Shown here piece by piece: positions 29,982 through 37,844 of a DNA stretch of 64,000 nucleotides. A model generated the notes under the pieces. That model searched no databases. It was not told where the DNA came from and saw only the letters and a program-made list of their open reading frames with translations. Position numbers and translations under genes: made by a program. This DNA is from Phycisphaeraceae bacterium (lineage in GTDB: Bacteria > Planctomycetota > Phycisphaerae > Phycisphaerales > Zrk34). Numbering within the stretch: position 1 is the stretch's first letter; every line of letters begins with the position of its first letter. The DNA is taken from contig JANQQT010000047.1 of assembly GCA_028284925.1 (NCBI GenBank), positions 1 through 64,000 of the forward strand, in the 5' to 3' direction.

Positions 29982-31589
29982 ATGAATGATCAAGAGAAAT
30001 TTGGGTTTGATTTCGAATTAGGGAAGGCAGTAGCAGGTGATGCGGTTAGACGTGAAGAAATACCCATGATGATCCTGTTGATGGGGGATTTCTCTGGACG
30101 AGCGAACCGGGGGATTTGTGAGGTGGGGAATACACTGGCGGAGCAGCGTGCCGTTTACATTGACGTCGATAATTTTGAAGAAGTGATGGGAAGAATGAGA
30201 CCAACGATCGATGTGCAGGTGACGGAAGATAAGAGTGAAGGAATGCGACTAGCTTTTGAAGAGATGGAGGATTTTGACCCGGATACGCTCTACCGCAAAT
30301 TAGATATTTTTGCAAGGTTGCGTGAGCAACGAAAGCGACTAAAGGATGCTTCGACATTCGCGGAAGCCGCCGCGGAAATGCGGGAATGGGCGTCCATGAG
30401 CGAGGAAACATTTGGCGTAAAAGAAGCGACACAAACAATGAAACAAGTCGAACCAACGAGAAAAGTCGATAAGGACGAAGACGAGGAAGAGAATGTATTT
30501 CAACGTTTGTTGGGGCAATCGGCGGGCGGCAGCATAGATACAACGAAAACGGGAAACACGGGCCACGCTCAAACACCAAAAGGTTCGATCGACATTAATC
30601 GACTGATTAAACAGATCGTGGGTGAGCACTTCGTACCGGCGCCGGATCCACAGATGGATCAGTATGTTTCTGCGGTGGATAATGCAATTGCGGATCAAAT
30701 GCGACGGATTCTGCGTGATGAGAGCTTCTCTGAATTGGAAGCGACATGGCGGAGCGTGTGGAATGTGGTTACGAATGTGGAAACAGATGAATCGCTCAAG
30801 GTCTTTCTTCTCGATATATCAAAGGAAGAATTGCTTGCCAACGTGGGTGAGGCGTTGGATGACTTAACCAGAGCCGGTATTTTTCGATTGCTGGTTGGGC
30901 AAACAGTCAATGTGCCTGGAGCTGATCAATGGTCCGTATTCGCAGGTAATTATATGTTTGGCCCGGATGCAACGGATGTAGCGCTACTCGCATCGCTCGG
31001 AATGATGGCAGCGGCAGCTGGCGCGTGTTTTATTGCGGATGGTAGCCCTGCATTTGCGGGATTGGAATCATTTGCGGACTCAGGTGATTCGACGCTTTGG
31101 CCGGGCCTGAGTGGTGAAGCGAACGAACGCTGGATGTCACTGAGAGAAAGTGCTGTGGCCAAGTACATCGGGTTGATTGGACCGCGTGTGATGATGAGAT
31201 TGCCGTATTCTCCTGAGACCGACGAGGTAGACGCGTTCGAATTTCGCGAGCTTGCCTCCGAGGTCGGGCACGAGGGTTATGTGTGGGGATCGGCGGCGTT
31301 TGGCTTGGTAAGGCTTTTGGCGAAAGGGTTTATGACAAAAGGTTGGAAAATGCGCCCGGGCGATGAGCCAATGCTGGACGGGCTGCCCGCACATATCATC
31401 ACCGAAGAAAACGAACAGACAATGTATCCGCCAACGGAGGTGTATCTCACGGATCGATCAGCCGAGGCGCTGTCGAAAGCGGGAATATCACCCTTGATGA
31501 GTTATATGGATAGACCGGCGGCAAGGTTGACACGGTATCATTCTATAGCCAACCCCGACGTTGCGCTCAGCGGACCTTGGGGAAACTAA
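29982..31589 (+). CDS. Fused type VI secretion contractile sheath protein (TssB-TssC fusion)
   Basis: This 535-residue protein joins the two subunits of the T6SS sheath. Residues about 25-150 match TssB/VipA: MMILLMGDFSGR, then VDNFEEVMGRMRP and the EMEDFDPDTLYRKL block. A polar linker (about 150-205) follows. Residues about 205-530 match TssC/VipB: LEATWRSVWNVV, VFLLDISKEEL, LRESAVAKYIGLIGPRVMMR, GYVWGSAAFGL and the late PPTEVYLTDRSAEALS block. In standard systems these are two proteins that interlock to build the contractile tube. GAGGT lies 5-6 nt before the ATG. No baseplate, tube (Hcp), spike or ClpV gene is in the window. The gene ends 8 nt from the convergent sigma-partner gene. Confidence 0.85.
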   Translation: MNDQEKFGFDFELGKAVAGDAVRREEIPMMILLMGDFSGRANRGICEVGNTLAEQRAVYIDVDNFEEVMGRMRPTIDVQVTEDKSEGMRLAFEEMEDFDPDTLYRKLDIFARLREQRKRLKDASTFAEAAAEMREWASMSEETFGVKEATQTMKQVEPTRKVDKDEDEEENVFQRLLGQSAGGSIDTTKTGNTGHAQTPKGSIDINRLIKQIVGEHFVPAPDPQMDQYVSAVDNAIADQMRRILRDESFSELEATWRSVWNVVTNVETDESLKVFLLDISKEELLANVGEALDDLTRAGIFRLLVGQTVNVPGADQWSVFAGNYMFGPDATDVALLASLGMMAAAAGACFIADGSPAFAGLESFADSGDSTLWPGLSGEANERWMSLRESAVAKYIGLIGPRVMMRLPYSPETDEVDAFEFRELASEVGHEGYVWGSAAFGLVRLLAKGFMTKGWKMRPGDEPMLDGLPAHIITEENEQTMYPPTEVYLTDRSAEALSKAGISPLMSYMDRPAARLTRYHSIANPDVALSGPWGN

Positions 31590-31597
31590 AGTTGGAG

Positions 31598-33760
31598 TTA
31601 CTTTGATTTTTCCTTCGAAAGTAGCGACCGGATCTCATTGACAAGACTCAATAGCTTGAGTTTTCTTGGCGTAGATGGTTTGTCATAAACGTAGAACCCT
31701 GTTGGTGCATTATTCTCGAAGTTAATCGTGTTTAGAAGATGAATCACAGGATCAAGATCAGCGGGCAAAGGCTTGTCTGATTTCAGAACGTGACCGATAG
31801 ATGCGGCAGCGACTGCGAGGCGAGTAGCGGTTGAGGTAGATTGAACTGGTTGAGCATCATGATGAATATGATGCGCTAATGCCCCTGATTGATCTGAGTG
31901 GTAAGAAGTTCGAACGGACAACCACGCTGTCGCATGGTTAGACAATCCCGACCGCTTATTTCCACCATGATTTGCATTTCCCTTAATACCATTGTTATTC
32001 GAAACCTTACCGTACGCGACGGCATCCGAATTCGTGGGAATAACCTCGTATAATAGTGTGACTGTGTCGAGCGAGTGACTAATTAAGGCACTCTCCGGAA
32101 TCGCGGCCAGCTTTCTTCGAAATTCTTCGATGTTTGGGTGTCGCTCGAATCCAATGACCCGATAAGACTTCACAAACCTGGGGTTTATTTTTACGAAAAT
32201 GGACAGTTTTTGAATGGGCTGAGCAAGGTGATTATCACTGAGCGTAATACGAACAAGTCGATTGGTGGGCGACCAGGGTGAAAGTAACATTTCCGAATCG
32301 ACTCGAATGGGAGAACTGGACTCGGCTTGCGAAACGCGCGGCAAATTCACTGCATTGATCAGTGAAACAACATCAATTTGGTTTGGGTGAGGCTTCCGGC
32401 CTCGCCTGATCAACGAGGTAATCAATTCAAGATTGCCCGTGGGCACAATAAGAAGCGGTATATGACTTGAATTCTTACCAATCTTCTGAAACGGACTGAG
32501 TGGCCTTATCCCCTTGAAAGTGATCTGTTGTGGAACATTAATACTTTCGACTCTGGAGTCTGCCTTCCCGCTATCTGGACGGCGTAGGGTCTTTGCGTCC
32601 TCTATCGATTGACTGGCTGAAGTGCCGCCCTTTTTTTTCCCTTCGTGATGCCCTCGACGCACAGGTTGATTTGAACGAGAGCGGAATGCACCCTTGTCAG
32701 GATCCGACTTTGCAGGGGTTGCGCGCCGTTTCTCCGGAACCGGCTTCTTAACCCCTTGCTTTCCGATATTGTGTTGGAGCTCGGTTCCTTTTTTATCTGA
32801 AGAGTGGTCTTTTGCCAGATGATTCATTTGACTTGGCTTCGACTCACTCTTACGAAGAAGATGCGCGAATGAAGCAAGGGTTCGAACCGCCGGCTGAGAT
32901 CGCCGAAGCTGGTTTGAAGACTCATTTCCCTTTGAACCGGCAGTTTTCAGTGACTTAGCCGAGAGAGGACTTGGTGATGGGGATGTGGCAACAGAAGAAG
33001 GTTCGGGCTTACCGGGCAATGCTTTTGTGAGATCTCGTTTCTTGGCTTGTGCCTGAGGCTTTTTGTCCTGTTGATCACGCACCAAATGTTTCTTGGGCGA
33101 AAGAGGATCGGCCTTGGGATCTGGTAATTTTCCGCCTGCGGCTTTTCGCATGGCAGAACCCGCAGCCCTCTTGACAAAATTCGCTCTCGCCGATTCAGAC
33201 TTCTTATCTAATTTCGTAGACGCCGACTTAGCATCAGTTGACCGTTTTAGCTCCTTTCGTAATCCTGCATGGTTATCGTCCCGACTCCGGGATTGGGCCT
33301 GGAGATCATCCATATCGACCTCATCTTCATCGGATTCCGTATTTCTGAGAGGCGAAGGAGGCTTATGTTCGGGGTCTCCAAATTCATGTGTGGCAACGGT
33401 ACGGGAGTTTCCGGAATCAGACTCATGGCCGATGAAGAGAAACAGACTGACGCCGAGTGCGATTGCAGCGGCGGTAGCAAGAGGGAGAAAAGACGCTATT
33501 TGCCAGCCATCATGCACCGGCGCATATCGATCATCAATACGAGCATAGATTTCGTCGCGTTGGTCCGCAGACAGAGATGGACCTTGTTCCTCTTGAAGCT
33601 GTTTGGATAGATCGCCGGCCAATGACTGAATAAGTTCAACTTGTTTTCTAGCATCTTCGTTGGAGGCAATCATGTCCTCAACTTCGTCGCGATGCTCCTG
33701 ATCTATTTCGCCAAGTGCAAAGTCGGTCAGTTTTTGATCTTCTTTAGGATCGTAGGGCAT
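31598..33760 (-). CDS. Membrane protein with anti-sigma-like N-terminus and YfbK-like flanks lacking the VWA core
   Basis: This 720-residue single-pass protein lies directly downstream of an ECF sigma gene (16 nt). Residues 1-80 are acidic and cytoplasmic, with an anti-sigma-like start (LTDFALGEIDQEHRDEVE). A helix at about 87-110 crosses the membrane. A long basic, Ser/Lys/Pro-rich linker runs to about residue 410. Residues about 415-510 resemble the region that precedes the VWA domain in YfbK-type proteins (SLIRRGRKPHPNQIDVVSLIN, shortened here to its conserved part, and SPWSPTNRLVRITL). Residues about 515-580 resemble the region after it (INPRFVKSYRVIGFERH, TVTLLYEVIP). Only about a dozen residues separate them, so the metal-binding VWA fold is missing. 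It probably controls the sigma factor; this rests on position and the N-terminus only. Confidence 0.7.
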   Translation of the reverse strand: MPYDPKEDQKLTDFALGEIDQEHRDEVEDMIASNEDARKQVELIQSLAGDLSKQLQEEQGPSLSADQRDEIYARIDDRYAPVHDGWQIASFLPLATAAAIALGVSLFLFIGHESDSGNSRTVATHEFGDPEHKPPSPLRNTESDEDEVDMDDLQAQSRSRDDNHAGLRKELKRSTDAKSASTKLDKKSESARANFVKRAAGSAMRKAAGGKLPDPKADPLSPKKHLVRDQQDKKPQAQAKKRDLTKALPGKPEPSSVATSPSPSPLSAKSLKTAGSKGNESSNQLRRSQPAVRTLASFAHLLRKSESKPSQMNHLAKDHSSDKKGTELQHNIGKQGVKKPVPEKRRATPAKSDPDKGAFRSRSNQPVRRGHHEGKKKGGTSASQSIEDAKTLRRPDSGKADSRVESINVPQQITFKGIRPLSPFQKIGKNSSHIPLLIVPTGNLELITSLIRRGRKPHPNQIDVVSLINAVNLPRVSQAESSSPIRVDSEMLLSPWSPTNRLVRITLSDNHLAQPIQKLSIFVKINPRFVKSYRVIGFERHPNIEEFRRKLAAIPESALISHSLDTVTLLYEVIPTNSDAVAYGKVSNNNGIKGNANHGGNKRSGLSNHATAWLSVRTSYHSDQSGALAHHIHHDAQPVQSTSTATRLAVAAASIGHVLKSDKPLPADLDPVIHLLNTINFENNAPTGFYVYDKPSTPRKLKLLSLVNEIRSLLSKEKSK

Positions 33761-33776
33761 GGTCTATGCAGCCTCT

Positions 33777-34304
33777 TCATGTTCTTGTCGCGGAGACAGG
33801 ATCTGTTACAAGTTTCTTTCTGAGAGATTTAAGCGCGGCATGAATGAGAAAGCCGACGTTGGATACGCTTTGGTCAGTGATCTTGCTAATCTGACGATAC
33901 GAGAGTCCCTGTTGGAATTTGAGTCGGATAACTTCCTGCTGCTTGGGAGGCAGTGTGTCGATGGCGTCAATCGCACGGGTTTGGGATTCATTGTTTTCAA
34001 TGAGGTCATGGGGTTGATCCTCGGTGCTCTGATCATTGGCAAGTGTGACGTCGCTAAGCTGTGTCATGCGCTTTTCCTTGCGAAGCACATCGAGGGCGCG
34101 ATTTCGACACACAGTGTATAGCCATTCGACAAGGTGACCCTGAATGTCTTCCTTGTTCTGATTGCAGAGTTTAAGGAAGGTATCCTGAACGATGTCGGCG
34201 GCCCGCTGTGGATCCCGTATAAAGCGCGCGGCATATTGCATCAGGCGGCGCTCATGACGCTCCACCGCTTCACGGATCCACTGACCTCCGTGTTCATCGG
34301 TCAC
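33777..34304 (-). CDS. ECF-type RNA polymerase sigma factor
   Basis: This 175-residue sigma-70 family factor has region 2 (QYAARFIRDPQRAADIVQDTFLKL) and region 4 (LPPKQQEVIRLKFQQGLSY followed by RQISKITDQSVSNVGFLIHAALKSLRKKL), with no region 1 or 3. It starts with GTG, and GGAG lies 9 nt upstream. A strong hairpin in the leader ends 2-3 nt before that ribosome-binding site. The next gene, 16 nt downstream, encodes its likely membrane-bound partner. The stimulus and regulon cannot be told from the window. Confidence 0.92.
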   Translation of the reverse strand: MTDEHGGQWIREAVERHERRLMQYAARFIRDPQRAADIVQDTFLKLCNQNKEDIQGHLVEWLYTVCRNRALDVLRKEKRMTQLSDVTLANDQSTEDQPHDLIENNESQTRAIDAIDTLPPKQQEVIRLKFQQGLSYRQISKITDQSVSNVGFLIHAALKSLRKKLVTDPVSATRT

Positions 34305-34319
34305 TTAACTACACTCCGA

Positions 34320-34349
34320 GGGCGGTCCGAGCAGTTGGCTTGGCCGCCC
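34320..34349 (-). promoter_or_regulatory. Leader hairpin abutting the sigma-factor ribosome-binding site
   Basis: On the coding (minus) strand GGGCGG pairs with CCGCCC, and inside it CCAAGC pairs with GCTCGG (one G-U), with one bulged base and a five-base loop. This makes a stem of about 12 bp. The hairpin ends 15 nt before the GTG start and two or three bases before GGAG. There is no U-tract, so it is not a terminator. It could tune translation or mRNA stability. Confidence 0.5.
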
Positions 34350-34862
34350 ATATATATCAACGATTCAACCATGTTTTTCTTAGAGTCCAACAGCAAAATA
34401 ATGTTCAATCAATCTTTGAGTGATTGTAGGAGATTGCGTGAAATAACCCAACATGCATACGGTTTCCGTTGCGACACGCGCAGCCATAACCCCTTTATTT
34501 ACAGTGATTTAAATCAAAGCCAAGGCGCGTTGAATTATCACTAACCTCATACTCTATCAGAATGCAAGACCCGTATTGAGGTGTATGAAGTATCTATCGG
34601 GAGGCCCGATGCGACAGAATAACCATAGGATCGGGTTGAGACGCCTATAATAACCTGGTAGGCAGACATGGCCAATCGGAGATTATGAGATTAAATGGTT
34701 AGAATCACCCGAAAGCGTTAATTCACAAGAGGAATGGAACGATGATATAAGTGGAGTGAGAAGGATGTCAGCGGGAAATCCCGAAGCGTAATTGTTGCAA
34801 TTCGGGAGTGAAAGATGGATTAATTTCCCTCGGCTGTGAGATGCTAGACGGAGTATCAGTCG
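34350..34862. other. 513-nt gene-poor intergenic region
   Basis: This gap separates the divergent sigma-factor and YkgJ-type genes and must hold both promoters. TATAAT at 34646-34651 is the best -10 match on the plus strand, but no good -35 stands at the right distance. No RNA gene or repeat was recognised. An open frame crossing 34134-34544 on the plus strand is mostly the reverse of the sigma gene and is not credible. Confidence 0.5.
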
Positions 34863-35345
34863 ATGGTGGAAGATGATCTATCTGCACAGCACGGAGAATG
34901 TTCTGCGCCCGAAGAACGACCAGTGGGAGACGCGCGAATGTGCGAAGATTGCAACGTATGCTGCACGATGATGTACGTGCGTCCGCTTGACAAGGCGGCA
35001 GGCACTCGATGCGAGCATCAGACTTCAGAGGGATGTGGCATTTATGCGACACGCCCGAACGTATGTCGTGAATGGTACTGCATGTGGGTTCGTGATCGTC
35101 TGGGCGTCCTGAGAGATGAACATCGCCCTGACAAATTGGGGGTATTCTTCAGCGTTACAACGATCGATGAAAAAACCCAGGCTCAGCAAATTAACGCTCA
35201 TGAAGTCTATCCAGGCGCTTCAAATAAAGCCGAGCCGAAAAGAATCATTGACTACTTTCGGCAGTTCGTCCCAGTAAAAGTGATCGGCGCACGAAACAAC
35301 GGATTTATCGCGCTTACGGCAAGTGCTGCGGCGCAAGTAGCGTAA
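34863..35345 (+). CDS. YkgJ-type cysteine-cluster protein
   Basis: This 160-residue protein has the cysteine pattern of the YkgJ family: CEDCNVCC near residue 22, then CEHQ, GCGIYATRP, VCREWYC. The family is thought to bind zinc or an iron-sulfur cluster, and its biochemical role is not established. GGAG lies about 8 nt before ATG 34863. It stands alone, facing phoU, with a bidirectional hairpin between them. Confidence 0.82.
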   Translation: MVEDDLSAQHGECSAPEERPVGDARMCEDCNVCCTMMYVRPLDKAAGTRCEHQTSEGCGIYATRPNVCREWYCMWVRDRLGVLRDEHRPDKLGVFFSVTTIDEKTQAQQINAHEVYPGASNKAEPKRIIDYFRQFVPVKVIGARNNGFIALTASAAAQVA

Positions 35346-35386
35346 ATCGTCATACTAACCGAATAAATCGCAATAAAGTTACATTA

Positions 35387-35417
35387 AGAAAGCCCTCACA
35401 TCCAGTGAGAGCTTTCT
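35387..35417. terminator. Bidirectional hairpin between the YkgJ-type gene and phoU
   Basis: AGAAAGC at 35387-35393 pairs with GCTTTCT at 35411-35417, and TCAC/GTGA extends the stem inside with one small internal mismatch. The stem is flanked by T-rich sequence on both strands. It stands between two convergent genes and would serve both, including as the end of the pst operon. Confidence 0.7.
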
Positions 35418-35519
35418 CTACACAAATTCGCGGGGCATGTACGAAAAAAGACCTGTGCATCGGGGTCGGGGTCACATAGGCGCGACCCATCGAGTATGTG
35501 CCTCCGCACCTAGCGTTGC

Positions 35520-36221
35520 TTATGCTTCATTGGATAATGCAGCGGTCTCGCCTTGATCGTGCATATGGCGAATATCCTGTCCGCTCACCATGTAAACAAC
35601 TTCATTACAGATGTTGCATGCCTGATCGGCAATCTTTTCGAGTGAACTGGCAATCAAAATTTGGCCCAGGATACTGGAAATGTCGCCGGATTCTGCTAAA
35701 GCGGCCCTCACCACACGTTCACTTAACAGTTCGGTGACAACCTGATCCTTAAGTGAATCAACCAAGTCATCCCGCGTCTTGGTAGCATCAGCCATGTCTG
35801 CGTCACTTCGGCGAAGAGCCTTGAGTGAGTCATCGACCATGTCGATCACCAACTCGGCCATCTGTTTGATTTTCGGCAATGAGATAATTTCCGTTTTTTC
35901 ACCGACCATCTTCAAGTCGTCACAAAGATTGACCGCTTGGTCGCCAATTCGTTCGAGAGCGGTATTGACATGTGAAATCGTTAACAAATAACGAAGAGAC
36001 GAAGCGACAGGTGTATAGACAGTAAGCAGCCTAACAATATCATGGTCAACGTCCAACTGAAGCTGATCCAATTGATCCTCTTCTGTATTCACGGTATCGA
36101 TGACAGAAAGATCCTGAGAGACAACCGCGCCGACAGCTTGTTTTACCATGGATTCGGCAAGATCTCCCATCTGATTAATCTGGTCGCGAATGTGATCGAT
36201 TTCCTGTTCAAATTTTTTCAT
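35520..36221 (-). CDS. phoU: Phosphate signalling/transport regulator PhoU
   Basis: This 233-residue cytoplasmic protein consists of two PhoU three-helix repeats, with acidic metal-binding motifs (EEDQLDQLQLD in the first half, VDMVDDSLKALRRSD in the second). PhoU links the Pst transporter to the PhoR/PhoB-type sensor and restrains phosphate uptake. It is the last gene of the pst operon, 12 nt after the distal pstB. No phoR or phoB gene is in the window. Confidence 0.95.
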   Translation of the reverse strand: MKKFEQEIDHIRDQINQMGDLAESMVKQAVGAVVSQDLSVIDTVNTEEDQLDQLQLDVDHDIVRLLTVYTPVASSLRYLLTISHVNTALERIGDQAVNLCDDLKMVGEKTEIISLPKIKQMAELVIDMVDDSLKALRRSDADMADATKTRDDLVDSLKDQVVTELLSERVVRAALAESGDISSILGQILIASSLEKIADQACNICNEVVYMVSGQDIRHMHDQGETAALSNEA

Positions 36222-36233
36222 GATGAATCGTCC

Positions 36234-37073
36234 TTATCCATACCGACCCTGAATGTACATTTCGGTCTTTTCTTCCTTGGGTTTGAAGAAAAGTTCTTCC
36301 GTTGGCGAATGTTCGATGATCTTTCCCAACAGCATGAAGATACATTCATCACTCGCTCGACGCGCCTGTGCCATATTATGCGTGACAATAAGGATGGTAT
36401 ATCTTTCGCGAAGAGATGCAATCATTTCCTCAACACGTTCAATTCCTTCGGCATCCAGAGCGGAACAAGGCTCATCCATGAGAATGACGCGCGGCTTAAG
36501 CGGAAGAAGACGCGCAATGCACAACTTCTGCTGCTGTTCAAGAGAAAGCGTTGTCGCCTTTTTCTTAAGTTTATCCTTGACTGCATCCCAAAGGGCGACC
36601 TGACGTAGCGCCGATTCAACAAGCTCATCCCGCTGCGATTTAGAAAGCTGGTCTCGACGCGTGTGAACACGAACTCCAAAAAGAACGTTGTCATATATGG
36701 CAATCGGCATGGGATTGGGGCGTTGAAACACCATACCTACTGATTTTCGCAGCTCACTTAGCGAGACATCATCATCGTAGATGTTCTTATCGAGGATTCT
36801 GATTTCACCGGTAGTGGTCACATTGCCATAACGTTCGTTAATACGATTGAAGCAGCGAAGAAGAGTGGTCTTTCCACATCCGCTGGGCCCAATGAGGGAA
36901 GTAATGATGCCAGGCTTGATGTTGACAGTGACATCCTGCAGTGCTTGGAAGTCACCATACCAAAGATTGAGGTCCTTGGTTTGGATGCTGAGTGTCTGGT
37001 TCGCACTTTCAGGAACCGGGACACTGACAGGTGTCTGGAGAGACGAACTTGATGAAGGTGATACCGTAGCCAT
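36234..37073 (-). CDS. pstB: Phosphate ABC transporter ATPase with degenerate signature motif
   Basis: This 279-residue ATPase energises phosphate uptake through PstC/PstA. Walker A (GPSGCGKT, 62-69), Q-loop Gln117, Walker B (ILMDEP, D200/E201) and H-loop His232 are intact. The ABC signature, normally LSGGQ, is LSLEQ at 176-180. The signature completes the ATP site of the partner subunit, so a homodimer would have two defective sites. The start overlaps the stop of the upstream pstB by one base (TAATG), which suggests coupled translation. About 25 residues rich in Ser/Pro/Val precede the ATPase fold. Confidence 0.93.
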   Translation of the reverse strand: MATVSPSSSSSLQTPVSVPVPESANQTLSIQTKDLNLWYGDFQALQDVTVNIKPGIITSLIGPSGCGKTTLLRCFNRINERYGNVTTTGEIRILDKNIYDDDVSLSELRKSVGMVFQRPNPMPIAIYDNVLFGVRVHTRRDQLSKSQRDELVESALRQVALWDAVKDKLKKKATTLSLEQQQKLCIARLLPLKPRVILMDEPCSALDAEGIERVEEMIASLRERYTILIVTHNMAQARRASDECIFMLLGKIIEHSPTEELFFKPKEEKTEMYIQGRYG

Positions 37074-37825
37074 TATCCGAATCCTCCTGTGACATAGTCG
37101 TAGGTGATCTGGTGTTCCGGTTCAGAGAATATCTTTTCCGTTGATCCATATTCTACGAGGTCGCCGGCATTGAAAAATGCCGTCTGACCGGCGATACGCT
37201 GGGCCTGTTGAAGCAGGTTGGTAACGAGAATAATGGTCATCTCGTTCTTGAGTTCGGTGAGGACGTCTTCAATTTTCATCGTGGTAACGGGGTCGATGGC
37301 GATTGAGAATTCATCGAGGCAAAGGATTTCCGGTTGAAGGGACAAAGCCCGCGCGAGAGTAAGTCGTTGCTGCTGTCCGCCAGACAGCTTCGTGCCTAGT
37401 GAGTTGAGTCGATCCTTAACCTCGTCCCATAGCATCGCCTGTTTGAGGCACTTCTCAACGAGAGCGTCGAGTTCTACCTTGTCATACATGCCTCCACGCT
37501 TGGGCGCATAGGCGACATTTTCGTAGATGGTCATCGGTAATCCGACGGGAAGAGGAAACACCATACCGACGCGACGCCGAAGACCATAGACGTTCTTGAT
37601 ATCCCTGACATCTTCGCCTGCCACTCGGACCACACCGTTTACCTTTCCCGACTCGGTAAACTCGATTGTTCGGTTGATACATTTGAGTAGGGTAGTCTTG
37701 CCGGAGTTTGCAGGCCCGACGATTCCGAAGATCTGCTTCTCCGGAATCTCCATATTGATATCCCTCAGGGCCGATTGGCCTGCATAGGACACGTTCAGAT
37801 TTTCAAATTTGATATGTGCATTCAT
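37073..37825 (-). CDS. pstB: Second phosphate ABC transporter ATPase, lacking Q-loop and H-loop residues
   Basis: This 250-residue PstB-type ATPase precedes the other pstB in the operon. Walker A (GPANSGKT, 37-44), signature (LSGGQ, 147-151) and Walker B (LCLDEF, D171/E172) are present. The Q-loop position reads MVFPLP (Pro91 for Gln) and the switch position reads VTNLL (Asn203 for His). These losses are complementary to those of its neighbour. The start is ATG 37825, 19 nt after the pstA stop; a longer frame runs back inside pstA and is not credible. Confidence 0.92.
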   Translation of the reverse strand: MNAHIKFENLNVSYAGQSALRDINMEIPEKQIFGIVGPANSGKTTLLKCINRTIEFTESGKVNGVVRVAGEDVRDIKNVYGLRRRVGMVFPLPVGLPMTIYENVAYAPKRGGMYDKVELDALVEKCLKQAMLWDEVKDRLNSLGTKLSGGQQQRLTLARALSLQPEILCLDEFSIAIDPVTTMKIEDVLTELKNEMTIILVTNLLQQAQRIAGQTAFFNAGDLVEYGSTEKIFSEPEHQITYDYVTGGFG

Positions 37826-37844
37826 GACTTCAATCTCAGCTTGC

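Noticed and set aside
34134-34544. Plus-strand open frame across the sigma-factor gene start
   Set aside because: Its first part is the reverse complement of conserved sigma coding sequence and the rest has no family or ribosome-binding site.
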